NCBI GenBank assembly: GCA_010645155.1 | Contig: JAAGOF010000041.1 | Location: 448,777-512,776, forward strand | Length of the DNA stretch: 64,000 nucleotides | Reading direction: 5' to 3' | From: Tigriopus japonicus | Lineage: Eukaryota > Arthropoda > Copepoda > Harpacticoida > Harpacticidae | Shown: positions 1-13,479 of the stretch, piece by piece | Numbering within the stretch: position 1 is the stretch's first letter | How the letters are laid out: each line of letters begins with the position of its first letter | Notes under the pieces: model-generated | Told to the model about the DNA's origin: nothing | Databases searched by the model: none | Seen by the model: the letters and a program-made list of their open reading frames with translations, nothing else | Made by a program: the position numbers and the translations under genes

Positions 1-3000
1 TTATCTGTCAATGAATGATTGTCATGTTCGATATCCATTTACACCCGCTGCCATTTTTCTATTTCTTTTTATTAAACCCTTTATGCCTAATTTTACCTAC
101 CTCATTTACTTTGAGTCATTCCATTTTTGACCTTCTGCAGAAAAATAAAGCACCCACAAGCTGAAAAAATGAACTTTTGTTCCTAGAAGCTTGAACCACT
201 TATTTTTTTAACTTAGTATATCTGTGCTGAGCTATGCCTTAAGTTCAATGCTCTAACCGCGACCTTGTTCTAAAAACTAAATTGATGTACGTTTTTCATA
301 AATTTTCGTTTGATTCATTTTTTATTAATATGTTTTTAAAGATTCAAAGGCGTTCGTGAATTCGAAATTGTCAACAACAAATACTCACAAATTTGTTTGT
401 AGCAGTGACTTTATAAAACAAAATTTGCTTTTCTTTTCCACTTGAACCTCAGTGCATTTTCATGAATTGTTCTATTCACAATAAAGTCCAACACCATAAT
501 GATTAAAGTATTAAATAAAACAAGAAAAAAAATTTCACGTTCATTTTCTTTCAACATTAAAATTCCAAAACAGGAGCAAAACTTTTCACTTCTGAAACAT
601 TTCGACAGATTAGCTCTGAGTGTTCTCTTGTTTGTATCACAGAATGAGGGTGACACGTGGAATTGGCCATGGTTGTCACGACAATCCTTGTCAATTTCAA
701 CCACCAAATTCAAAAATCTTGGAATCTCTCGTTTTGATTCCAATGCATCTCTTCTGTACCCTCTTGCTCATTCATTCATTCAATTCGGAAGCTAGATAGA
801 TAGATGGAGTAGAAGGAACGGCCACAAAAACATATGAACACATCTGGTTGAGAAAAGGGGGTGGAATCGCATTTTGCGGGAAGACGACACGCCCATATTG
901 GCATTTGCTGAACCTCGGAAGAATTGGTCATGTCACGACCAGATGCAATATTTCAAATATGCAAATTAAACCCTGACACCCACTCTGGCCAGTTTGGGTT
1001 CATTAAAATAGAAAAATTATTTTGCTTCAGAATTTAATTCGGAAAATGTGATGCGGGTTTAACCAATTTGGGAAAAATTAACACAAAAGAAGTTGAGTAA
1101 ATGGAGGTTAATGTATGAGGATTTCTGCTGCTTTCCGCAAATGAAATTCGCGGGTTCGTTTATTTGACACTTTTTTGTTCTAAAACTGCCACACATTCTT
1201 TCATTTGGCTGTGCTGGCATTTCTTTAGTTTGTCCTAGACTTACCTTCGAAATTTAGACCTCGGAGACCTTTCTTCATGTTGTCTGTTTGGTGCCCGAAA
1301 AGGGTACTTAAGTTTTGAATTTTTTAAAGCATTTAGGTTAAAAAGATTGGTGTAATTGAGGCGATTCGATAACACCAAAAAAGGCAACTAGCTTGTGTTG
1401 CTAGAAAAGTTCAAGCCAATATTTTTTTTTGAAATGGTAATGAAAATTTTACATTGAATGAAATGGATTTTTTTTGTCAGTTATTTTTTGTTTTAGTTTA
1501 GAATCCTTTCGTTCCATTACTACTTTGAAAACAATAATGATATTATTGATGCGAATGAAAATAGCTGGCAAAACTTACTAAGATAGTGATCACAGGGGGC
1601 AGGATTTGGTCAAAAGGAGATCCATTTCATTTTGACAACTTTTGACGTATTTTGAGGCAGATTTAACAGTCACATCTCTCTGGGAACATTGTGATCGTGA
1701 ATGTTAACCTCAATCACCCTTTATAATAAATGGCCTTCAGTTGTCTTTTGCAATATCTTCTTAATCAATTTTCAACATCTCCTTTTCTCGTTGTTCATAC
1801 ATTCAGATATATAGAATTAATCTTGGTGTGACTCTAGTACCTCCATAGAGTTCTAGCTTAATTTCAACGCCAGAGGGCCATGACGGTCGGTCTCCGTATA
1901 GGTAGTACATTGAAAAGGGGTGATAAAACTGCCATAAAATCCTAAAACCAACAGACTGTCCGAGGTGTCTGAGTGTCGTGTGGAGCCATAATACCATGAG
2001 TCCTCTCACCCAGGGTCCTCTCTCTACCCTTCACACCACTAGGGTCAATAGAACAGACGCACTCAGCGAGTCTACTACATAAGCTAGTACTAGCCTAGAA
2101 CTTTGAAATTCAATGAGGTCGAGCGGGAGTAGGGCTTTGAATCAATCGTCTCCCAGTTTGACATGAGACAAAAAGCCGTGGTTTGAATATTTCCCAGATT
2201 TTTTTCACATTTCACAAAGTGTCGAGATCTTTTTTGTTGGATCAGCCTAATGGTTTTTTTTCCTTTTTCTACAATTTTGGAGGAGCCAAAGGGGAAGGAA
2301 CGCAGTGAAGGTTCGAAAATCACCACCGTATTGTGGCACCCAAACTCCCAAGAGATTTCAAAAGCACATTATGGGGTCTCTGAAAGTCACAATGAGAGAA
2401 GATGGAAAATGGAAGGGAAACATATCCTCTGAACTACGTTTGTATTGACTATGAAAAGAGAGAGCAAAAGAGATTCATCACCCAAACCACTGCCAAAAAC
2501 CAATCACGCAATACATCGTGTCCTAAGATTGCCACAGGATCTAGAAATGACCGTTGTGCCCAGGAACAAACAAAGATAACAAACTAATCCTGTTTGGAAT
2601 TATCATTTCCCTACAACGGCTGTCATCACCTTTTCCTGCTCTTCATGTGGATGTAATTAAGACGGTGTGTCGTCAAGAGCAGAGCTACTATCTCTAAATA
2701 ATGGCCCCTTTTCGCTCCCATTTCCATCTGGTTTGAGGTGATAACCTCCTTCCCATTCCAATGAACCCTGGCTTATCCGAGTGTCGTCGGTGTGCATATT
2801 GATAATCTTGAAAGCCATTTTGCCAATTCATACCACTCACAACCCATTATATCCGTCAACCACCCAAACCCTGGTCGGAAACGCCATCCTCATTTGCAGA
2901 TCAGCGCTACAATCCGAAACTCATGTGATGAGACGGAAATTTTTGGGGATGAAGTTCCTGACTCGCCCATTTTGTCCTGTCATAGCAAACTGACTTTTTG

Positions 3001-5800
3001 CTCCTCATGACGTACATCTTTGTGTACACTACATATCCATCCATAGCAGCACATTCTCACTCCCCTTATGCAAATCAGAGCCTAACAAGAGAGTGATGCA
3101 TCCCAAAGGACCAAGGCACAACACCGATGTCGAGATGAAAGGATACGTCGTATTATTAGCGAGGACTACTTAACCGTTAGGGAATGAACCCAACTCTTCT
3201 CGTTGGGATTCGTGAGTTGAGTAGTCCGTGTGTTGTACGCCAATGAGGTGTCGAAGGGAGGCACGGGTGGATCCCGGCTTTTGTTCTTATTGAAATCGTG
3301 CCAAATGGTGTTTCTGTTTGTTGTTTTCATAACATCGCAGCCCAATCTTGAATAGTTTCTCCGACTTCACTCTTATTTTTGTACATATCTTCTGTTATGA
3401 AAAAAGGCTATGAATTTGCGCCAAATATTCCGCCAGAGTGCTCTTCTAAAATCGAGTTCTGCAATTTTTAGACCGATTGGGCATACTTATCAATATTGGA
3501 TAAGAATAAATTGGTTTATCTTGTTGTCTTTGAGTATTTTGTCAAGCTAAGAAAAAAAGTGACCATCTGCACTTCATATTGTAAAAATAATTCTGACTGC
3601 TTCTGCAAATTTTTGGCCTTAATCCATGATCACACAGCAAGATTTTTTATCCTTTAACAAAATAATACCATGGTTAAACTTGAATAGAATCAAATTATCA
3701 AGATGAAGCAAAAATTCGATATATGCTGCAATTTTGGCAACACGTTTTTTAAGATCAGGAACCTTTGTTTTGTTTTGCTTCCATCTAGTGACAGATTTTT
3801 AAAGCTTTGAATAAACTTCTCCATATTGTTTGAATCGCCTGCCAAGAATAACGTTCAAATTAAGCTCGTCTATTGTCGTGATATTTACGGTTTTTAAAAG
3901 ATCACTTTCTGATTCAACCACTTCTTCTGGTCCTTTTAAAAAAGACTTTTGATATTTGATATGAAAGTCTCTTGAGATGGTATCGAAAATTAATCAAACG
4001 ACAATGAATGTCTAAAATTTCCCCAAATTTGTCTATAAATGGTCGTGACAAAGTCTTTACGATGTTAGTCACTGAAGGTGGTTCAGAGATCAAGTGGCTC
4101 CAAGAGTCATGAAAAAGCCATTGAATACATTGATTTTTCATTTCATCCTCACCACCATCATCATCATGGCTTTCCCAGATCCAGGCAACATGCTCATAAA
4201 TCAAGGATTTCTCCGATATCGTCCCCCTATTCGTCATGTTAAAACAGGTATTTATCACATTTACAATGCGGAAAAACACTTCTAAACTTTAAGTCCCTTC
4301 TAGATTCCAAACTTGTAATAGAAAAACCAGGCCATAAGAAGGCCGATAGTCCAAACTTACCCAACCATAACCATGAAAACTTGTTGTATCAAAGGCATTA
4401 TCTAACCCGAAAACGGCGTACCCTTTCCATGGCTTCGTTCCTTGGCCTTCCATTTGGTTCCACACTTTTTCGACAATCTGCCAAACCAAATTCCCAACCA
4501 ATTTGTGCTACCATCCCTAGAAGAATGATCCCTTATCTCTTCATGATTCGGAATCCAATGTCAAGATCCACGGTTCTTCACGTGACAGAGTAATATTATT
4601 AAAGAGGATATATCCTGCACACCCATGAGAGTTATGTTTTTTAGTCTGATAATAAATCTGGGATGTCGTCGAGTTCCATTTATTTTCTTGACACTTGTGC
4701 CTAATAGTTCATTTTCTCGTGAGAACATTTCCATCTGAATGAACATGTTCTCGCTATCGTGTTGATTTTAAGGATTTTCATCAAGCTAATGGACCTCCAC
4801 AGACCCTTGGAACGGTTCCACCCTGTCCAAGATAATCCGCGCGTGGCGAGACTTTTTATTTGGTTTGTTTGACTAAAGGATTATCGGGGGATACGAGGCA
4901 TTCATTTATTCCTTAAGCCACAGCTAAACTTAGGGATTGTGTGTATCTCCTCCGCTCTGAATTCAAGGAACACAGAATTAATAAACGGAAGTTTTTGCCC
5001 GTGTAGCTGAGGGTTTTTTTTCGTGAAAGGTATCGGAGGCTTTTGTAGTAGGGGATTTGGAAAAAAATCATCAAATGATGCGTATTAAGTGCAAAGGAAG
5101 AGCCTAAATCCACATTGAATCTGAGGGATGAATCTTTATGAGAACTTCGCTCTGTGAGCAATTTTCCAAAGTACCGAGATGAGGGAAAAGTTCCACAGTT
5201 CAATTTCGTAGATATCCGGCTCTTTTCCAACGCCCGAAATGTTGCCATTTTGAAATTAATTTGGCCAACTCATTTCCCACAGGAAGTGCCAATGTGCCTC
5301 TGGAGACAGTGAAGAGAGGAAACTAACTTTTTTTATTATTACACTTGTGCCGGAGTTGTCTTGGAGTTCTCGAGAAATTGAGCTATTTTGACAAATTCTC
5401 TCTCAACACTTGCGGCTTTGGTATCATTTTATTTGGTCCAAGTGCTCATCTTCAAAATTCAAAAACATCCCATGGCATGTTTTTGAATGTTCTTTTTCTC
5501 TGATGTGGCTCTCGAGTGAAGATTGTCGATAAAAGCGAATGAAAGTTCCTTCTTGTTCGCTCTCCCATGGCGAATAAATATTAGCGAGAGTGCAACTTGC
5601 TCAATACGATACGTAATGCATTAATGGAACTTGGAGTGAAAGATCACACTCTCCACCCTAAGGGAACATTACACTGTAGGAAAAAAGGCAAGTAAATGCT
5701 GCTTTCGATTGGAAGAACAAAAATTTCCGTTAGAAGGATGTTATTCTCAAATCGAGAGCTTTTCTGAAATCACAGGACTCGGTACTTAAGGCGTAATTCG
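1..5800. other. Non-coding stretch, no gene recognised
   Basis: Only short overlapping ORFs on both strands are present. None has recognisable protein motifs, and none has splice-compatible neighbours. The longest (3914-4279, minus, 121 codons) is unlike any family I know. A short GATA-type microsatellite lies near 795-805. I see no tRNA, no paired inverted repeats with target-site duplications and no clear promoter. This may be intergenic or the intron of a gene lying outside the window. Confidence 0.5.
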
Positions 5801-5808
5801 GTTTTCAT

Positions 5809-6152
5809 CAGGGTTGGTTTAATCACGTCCCGACAAAGAAATCCTCTCCCTGAGGTCCCGGGGAAGGGATAAACTGAAATTTTCCGGATTGACGGGATTT
5901 TCGATTTCTTTTAAATATTAGGGCATAAATATGATAATTCCAATTCTGTCGTAGGAGGTCTAATGACTGGAAACAAATGTTTTGGCAAATTTACAATGTC
6001 CTTGACAGACATTTGCTTCATTTTTGACATTTTAACTTCTTGAAACATTACAAAGTGCAAAGTGTATAAGTATTGAATATCTCGTTTATCCCGTTTTCAT
6101 AGGTAGAAAATCCCATTCCGGGATTCTGGTGATAATCCCCTGACCAACCCTG
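5809..6152. mobile_element. Non-autonomous hAT-type transposon (MITE), 344 bp
   Basis: The left end reads CAGGGTTGGT. The right end is its exact inverse, ACCAACCCTG. The element is flanked on both sides by a perfect 8-bp direct repeat, GTTTTCAT, at 5801-5808 and 6153-6160. An 8-bp target-site duplication with CAG-type inverted termini is the signature of the hAT superfamily. No transposase ORF is present, so it must have been moved by an enzyme encoded elsewhere. The interior repeats the motif ATCCCG/CGGGAT near both ends, as is common for subterminal transposase-binding motifs. Confidence 0.85.
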
Positions 6153-6160
6153 GTTTTCAT

Positions 6161-9100
6161 ACATCTCGTTTTGATTCTAGTCTAAAATTAAGCACTTCGG
6201 GAATCAAGAGCTGACAGTTTATTAATTCAATCCGGTTTATTTCGGTAGTTGAAGACAGGAGGCCATTTTTCTCAGTGGAATCGCCTTTTTAGCCTCACAT
6301 GGTGGGGAAACCACTCAATTTGGCTCGGTGGAAGCAAGTTCATTTCATCGTTTTATGACTCCGTTATCCTCTTGTGCGACAGGGCGACCTTCTGAGAAGT
6401 AAGAAATATGAATTGGAAATGACACTGTTGATGGTAGATTGAACAATCTTTTTTGGTTTTTGCCCCAACTGAGAGCGTTGTGTTTCATATCCATCCCATT
6501 ATCCTAATCCTTCCATTTCATGCTTGAACTCACCGAATTGAGTTGTTCCATGAGCAATGGTTGATGATGGTTGATGAGTTTCCAAATGGATCCAAACAGG
6601 CTATGAATGTCCAATGAGCGAAGATTGAAGAAGAAGCCCTTCTATCCACATGTCCTTTTAGCTTGTGCTTCTGGAATAAAGCTTAACTTGAAAGCAATTA
6701 TCCAACCTCCAAGGGATTGGACCACATTTAAAACAATCTGTCCAAAACACATGTTTTCAAGCCATTTCTAGGCATATAATTGGCTTTCCTCTCAGCATGA
6801 TTTTCGAGCTCTTTACCGTAATCTCTGGCCTCATCAGTCTCGCTTCTTACATTACAGTTTGGAGGAGGAAATTTTTAAATTTTGCCTCGAGTTCGTTTTG
6901 GTTCCACTTGACGAACATGAACGTCACTTGAATTTGGATTGAGGAGTTAAATTACCTGGTCAAACAAGTGCTCGGTGTGTCTCTTCTCGGTCCTGGGGGT
7001 TGAGATTTACATTTTTAACTTGTGTTTGTTTAACCCGGTTTGCCATGAACTTGTACCTCAAAAACAAGGGATGTTTCAAAAGTATTCAGCTTCATCTTGG
7101 GAGAAAACGCCTGCTCAAAAAATAAATACATTGTGATTTATAGATGCATTTAGCGTAAAACAAATCTAGAACTGGCGAAAATTACAAGAATGTGTTGATT
7201 GGAATTTGAGCCCCTTTCTGCATGACTGACTTCTAGTTGTGTCCATTTGGACAGATGTCTCTTCTTAATTACTTGCCAAAAGGGGTGTTCAGGAATTCTT
7301 TCATCCCTATAATTAGAGGCAGCAATAAACGTCGTTGGGTTTTGGTCATTGCGGGTTCGCATCACTTTGGCGTTGGCTTTTTGACATGCACTCGAAATGA
7401 GGCAGAACTTATCCCGCTCAACTCGTTCTAAATGATTCTGAAAGACCGTATTTAAGTCAAGGGGAACGGCTCATCAAATGGGCGGACCAAACAATATTTA
7501 CGAAGACAGTTGGGGGTGCTTCAAGGTGCTACCCTTGAACCCTTCCACAAATACGCCAGTTTCAAGATCAATCTTTCTCTTACTTCAAAGACTAGCTATT
7601 TGGCTCGAAACTCATTGGAAAAAGACGTTGTTTGAGCAATGGTCGTATTTGTAGGTTTTGATCGTGTGTGTCTCTTGATCCTCAAGTTAAGCCCAATGAC
7701 GAGTATATATTTTGGGAGCGTGTCCCAAACAAGACAAGGGTGATTTTCGAGCTATTGATTCCCATAGTGATCGGCACACTCTCAAAACTTAGTCTTTTAC
7801 GAGGGGGGCAATCATGTCAATAACAAACTTTTTTCTGTCTCGAACATGCGATATGCAAAAAGAGCAATCAATGACATGAATTGTTAAAGGAGACGAAAGC
7901 AGATTTGGGTTATGGAATAATCTGGCAAGACATTTTGGTCAGTGATCGTCGAGATGATTTCATTCTAGTTTGGCCCACACCCGTTGTGTACATTGGTCAC
8001 GTGTTGGTCTTTAATGGTCAAGCGATAAACTCAATTTTGGGGAGGTGGGAGAGATACTACAACAAATGAATCACCCTCTTCCTCCACCCATATGCGATAA
8101 AAGGAACCCAACGAGCAGAGAACCCACTTTCTCTCATGTTTACTGAAGCCGCAATTGAATAACTCGTGGTTTTGTACGAGAAGAAAAATATCCCACACAC
8201 ATCAAAAGTCCAATCTCCGAGAGTTTATGACCTGTCCTGGTCATAATTACGTGCTTGAGCCGTAGTTAACTTTTTACCTTGCATGTTAATGTGTGGCTGG
8301 CTCATTCAAAAAAGGTAATGGATCTGATTTTTTCCTCTCTCCTGAAGTCACCTGCCGTTAAACGAGGAGGGGCGAGGAAAGGCGATAAATTTGACTCTCA
8401 TCAAATCTCCGGGATAATTTGAATCTTCAGCCAGATCTTCCAATTGATTTGAAAGGGAGACCCAGTTAATTTAGCCCCATGCATTTCCAACCTAGACTAA
8501 GTAATGGCAATAAATCAAATCCAAGCGGTCTGACATTCAACGGCAAAATACGTCGTACTCGGTCGCTCTATGGGGCTTTGCATAGTTTTCGTTATTGGTC
8601 CTAAAAAGTGGAGGTTTTGGACTCCCTCGGGATGAGTTCTCCACTTTATGAGCGTCGCTCCCGAAATGACATGGCCACAAATATTCAATGGAATGTGAAA
8701 CATTAACACCCTCCTCAGAGATTCTCAAACGGCAGAAAGTCAAGTTATATATTTTTAGGACCACTTGAGTTTTCTCCTTCCCGCCAATTTTTAAATTCAT
8801 TTTTGGCGCGCTTTTCAGGCCCAAGAAGAACAGCTAATGAGGAAAAAGAAAGAGCAGTAAGTGGACAACATATCGATGTTATCAGTTGCGAATTGCGATT
8901 AAGGCTTGGCTATCGCTCGGAAGAGACCCACCCAGGAGAGTCTCTTTTGGGGGGTTTGAACTCTGATCTTTATTAGCCAACATGGCTATTTGTCAGTTTC
9001 ACTATTTGAGCCCATTAATTTTCCTTCGGAATGAGACGAGAATCCAAAAATTGGTTTGTGCAGTATCCATCACCCTGTTTGCAAACCAACATCCTTCTTC

Positions 9101-12100
9101 TCAGAATGGAAAGTGAGCTCTCCCAAGCACGGAGAAGATTATTTGCCCTAAATATTAGTTCTGATCGTGTTTTCAAACCAAAATGTCACCCCAATTTTTG
9201 GCATGAGCTTGGGGTTCTGCTTCATTTGAACCAAAGTGGATTTCCTTCTTTGCTTGAGCAAGGTGAGTTATGTTTCTTTCTGAGGCACTCTGACATTTTT
9301 GTCCAGCTCTGTTCATCATTACTTAAAAAAGAGTGCACAATTCCAACCAGAAAAGGACCAAATTCTGGATTTACCATTCCATTTTGGCTCTTTTCAAAAT
9401 GAAAGAAAGCTAGCAATCTGGAATCCTGTCACTTGAGAACTTTGATGGTACATCATATGGGACCTGGATGTCACCCACATCTCTTTTATCATTTCATACC
9501 AAAAGTCACCAACACCAGTGGAACCAGTCGGCAAAAGAAGGAAGCCTCTTCAGGGAGTTGCTCATTCAGTCGACGTGTTTGGGATGTCATTTTCCTGGCT
9601 CATATGCGTTGGTTGGGTGGTGTAGATGGATTATTGGCACATTGTGTTAATGAAAGATGGAACTCCCCGATGAATTTCTTCACAAATGAGTCTGACGCGT
9701 GCCTCCATCACGTTGGCTACAAAGCGAGAATATTAATTCCAATTCCCTGCGATACCTCACGCAGGAGCGAGGGGGAATCAATTTATCACCTCATCTCCTA
9801 GATTACTCCATATCTTTGCAGATATTCGAAAGATGTTCCACGTGAAAACCTTGGGTAATTGACAGTCCGGATTATGGAGTGGCAAGTTATCTGAATTTCT
9901 CTCCTTCTGCCCATTTGCCCATTCTCTACGAGGCATAACCTCGAATAATTACTCAAGAGTCTTCCTCATTTACCCACTCAGAGACGCGAAAAGCCACCCC
10001 TATGTTCAATGAGGACACCAGTCACCACCCCGTTATTTTTCCTCCCCATTATCGTTAACTAGCCATTTTTAGGTCCCGTCTGATTAAGGAAAGTCAGCTG
10101 AATTGGGTAGATTGTTATTTCAAGCCTTTGTGGATATCTCGATAATGGGAATGGGAAGCTCTCGCGTCCGTTCCAGGTATAAATGAATGGCGAGATACCC
10201 ATCGGCCATCCCCGTAAGAATTACGGCAAGTAGAACTCTTCAGAGGGGGTGAGTACGAGGTGTAAGGGTCCAAAAGTTTGGCTTTTAAGGGGAGGAATGG
10301 CGGCGAGATTGGTAATGGCAGAAAATAGTTTCTTATCACCTTAGCCCCAGACTCCATGGCTCCTGTGCCAAAGGCTATTTACCTAGGAGAGACAATCCCA
10401 ATTCCCAACCCTCGTTTTCATTTTGTGTTGGAAGGCTCGAGCACCTCTTGGTCAAGAGCTACTCTACGTAAACAAGAGGGAGGAGGATGAGAACTCGTGC
10501 ACTTTCAGGGGGAAAAAAAAAATAATGCGATTGTTCCAGGATTAGACCGTGACAATCCGACCATTGGCCTGTAATAAAAGCAGATATCGGCGTGAGTGCA
10601 TTGCTCAAAGAGAAACAGAATTCGTTTTCATTTAGATCATGGACTACCGGTAAATTATTACCACGTTTAATTAGCTTTTCAACCGTGACCTATTTCATAA
10701 CTGTTTTATGAGAAATGTACGTTTTGCACTTGGGAATGTTTGTTAACGTTTTATGAACAATATGTGCTATCAATGAGTGATGCGCTTCTATTAGTGCATT
10801 TTACCATGCATGTGTTAAAACAATCATGGATTTTTAATGTCATATTAATGTGGAAATTGAGTGAAAGTGGGCCACTTTTAGAATGATTTGGCAATGTTAT
10901 GGAACTTTAGTGCTAATGATCCTGATCTTTTTTGATCAAATGTTCGCCACAACGAACAGATGGTTAAAAGGGTTTTAATATTTCGTATGTCGAAAAAAAA
11001 ACCTTTCACTTTTTTATTAATTACTTTTCTTGTAATATCCTGCCCAAGTCAAAAGAACATGTTATTCGAAAAGTACCAAAACCATCAAGATCACTTGCTA
11101 GGCTTACCATCCATATTGAATATATTTTTTAAAATGTTATTGGACAATGGTCGCTTCCCAACAAAAAAGGCTTTCTGTGAAGATTCTGACACAACATTTC
11201 TAAGGATATTTGCCAGGTGATTTGTCAACACTCATGAACACTCTTTTTGAGTCATTGATCATCGTTGTACAGAACAGAGGTTTGAAGAACGACAACGCCG
11301 TCATCAACATCAAAAACAACGGCAACCCTTTTTTAGGCGGGGTCGCGTGTCATATTCAACATTGCTTTCATGAACAGAACCCCATTTATCTCGTTCAGTT
11401 TCACATGTAATTCACACTCATAATTTGAGCGTGGCTGATTTCAACCAATGATTCTCCCATGGGGTGAACTCGGAGATCAGAGTAACGCAATAAAAAGTAT
11501 AATATCTGGACAAAACATCTCGGACTTTTAGCCATTTGAGGTCTTCCCAATACATTTTACGCAATCCAATCAGTATATTTAGGCATGTTTGAAAAAATTC
11601 TCAATATGCAGTATGTTGGTGCCTAAAACTACGATCGCGAAAAAACACCTGCAAACATTAGACAGCCTCAAATTTGACAAGCAAAACACATTTCCTAGGC
11701 CTTTTGACATTTAGCTATAATAAAAACACCTTTGGAAAGGTTCAACTTGAGTATCATTTTTAGAGAACACTCTTGAGATTGAGTGGTCTTACTTAACATC
11801 TCGAAAGGATTCAAGATAAAACAGGAAAGCGGAAAAAATGGCAACATTTATTTCAATCATATTTTCAACCTTTTGGTACACTTGCAAGTTTTGCATTTTT
11901 CAAAGCTTTTCCACTTTCCTCTCAAATCTTGTGGAGACACTTGGTTCTAAATAGACCCATTCAATACCACGCCCGTACTCTTTGGATTATTGTGCTCTAG
12001 ACTTATAGACTTAGACTATAGTCTTCAATTCATATTAGGTGCCAATTAATAAAACAGTTTACTTGATTGTACTAGTTGAGTTGAAAAACCCGGGGGACTC

Positions 12101-13280
12101 CGTTCTTGATCCTAGTGACAGCTGTCAAGCACTCTTTCTCACTTGGCCGAATTCTAGACGGCACCACAATTCCAAAGTCGATATTTGTAGGTTGACAAAT
12201 ACTACCGGTGGTTGTTGGTTCTGCTTGAAACACACAAAAGCGGAAAGGCAATTAAAACGTCGCCATTCACAACACTTTGGTCCAGTCTGTGCTAGAGCTT
12301 TGGATCTGATAAGCCAAGGTGCAAATAATTCATGCGACGTTCTTGGGGGGCCAAAATGAACGAAACGTGGAACCCCATTTTTATTCCGTTTTGTTGGGAA
12401 AAATGTAGCAACCACAATGCAATTGAGACTTGCAACCCCCTGATTTGACATCTGTGTTATGGGGAGACTCGTCTAATTCACTTGACATGATCTGGTGGTC
12501 TGTCCAACCAACCAACCAAGAGACCAGCCACCATTCAGCTAAGTAGTCTCATCCATCCATCTTCTTTGTTGTGTTTTTCAAGCATCCAAATAATTGATTG
12601 TAATGACTAGCTCTGAAACTGGAGATGCTCATTAAAGGCTTCACTTTTGAACGGGAATACAAGGTGGCCTGTGGAATCGTCCAACTACCTCTGATTCATT
12701 CAACCAGATTAAACCACTAGCTTCCATTCCAGACTACATATTTGGACATAGAGATAACTAGTTATAGAACAAATAAATGAGTTGAATGCCTAGAAAACTC
12801 AACCAGATTTATGGACCTTGGGAATGATCAAATCTTGGCCGTTTTTCTTCAGCCTTGCGATTTGAAACAATGAAATAATGAGACAATCTTCCAATTATCA
12901 GATCAGAGTGTCAGTAATGCCATAAATCTAAGATCATTTATTCCGTGTCAATGATTGGTACTAAACTAACTCCGATTAAGATCAGTCTGTTTGAGAGGGG
13001 AAAGAGTTCCTCAACAGTGGACCGTCCTCTTGATCAAGGATCTGTCACAAGGATCGTCGTCAAGAATCTACAACGATCTTCATGTGTGAAAAGTGACTGG
13101 CCTTAAATCTGTCCCCAAGCATTAAATAGTTCAAACTCAACAAAGGGTGCTTAAAACGCTTGACAGTTCAGATACGCTAAATTGGATTGCACTCAAACAC
13201 ACGTTATGTATAGCAAACTGCCTAGATATTTCTTCAGAAAAAGATGAAGTGGCCAAAGTTTTGGAGGTAAACTTGGGAGC
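6161..13280. other. Non-coding stretch, no gene recognised
   Basis: Scattered ORFs of 60-125 codons occur here, for example 9031-9402 and 9433-9801 on plus and 12125-12451 on minus. They overlap ORFs on the opposite strand and have no conserved motifs or credible exon partners. No RNA gene or well-formed transposon end was found. Confidence 0.45.
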
Positions 13281-13289
13281 TCTGAGAGT

Positions 13290-13470
13290 AACCCGAAATG
13301 AGCGAGAGAGCGAGCAGTCACGACTCCACAATGTTTTCAAGCGAGCAGAGGGTGAGAACGAGTCAGAGAGCGGGAGAATGAGAGAGCTGGCAAATCCACG
13401 TATCAAGTAGGAGAACGCGAAGGAGAATGAGCAAGAAAGAAAACGCAGCGATGCCAAAAGAAAGAGTGAA
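13290..13470. repeat. Purine (GA)-rich tract
   Basis: The plus strand is dominated by GAGAG, GAGCGAG and GAAGGAGAA-like words over about 170 bp. An 87-codon ORF on plus and a 106-codon ORF on minus arise from this compositional bias and are probably not genes. In arthropods, GAGAG clusters can be binding sites for GAGA-type chromatin factors at promoters. That role is only a possibility here. Confidence 0.4.
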
Positions 13471-13479
13471 ATCAGTACT

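Noticed and set aside
3914..4279. 121-codon minus ORF as a gene
   Set aside because: No recognisable motif, no exon partner, and it is overlapped by an opposite-strand ORF.
9031..9801. Two plus-strand ORFs of about 122 codons as genes
   Set aside because: Composition looks random, there are no family motifs, and opposite-strand and alternate-frame ORFs overlap them.
12039..12451. Overlapping 106- and 108-codon ORFs on opposite strands
   Set aside because: Neither frame shows conserved features; such pairs are expected by chance in low-stop sequence.
13137..13457. Glu/Arg-rich plus ORF and Ser-rich minus ORF
   Set aside because: Both are explained by the GA-rich tract rather than by coding constraint.
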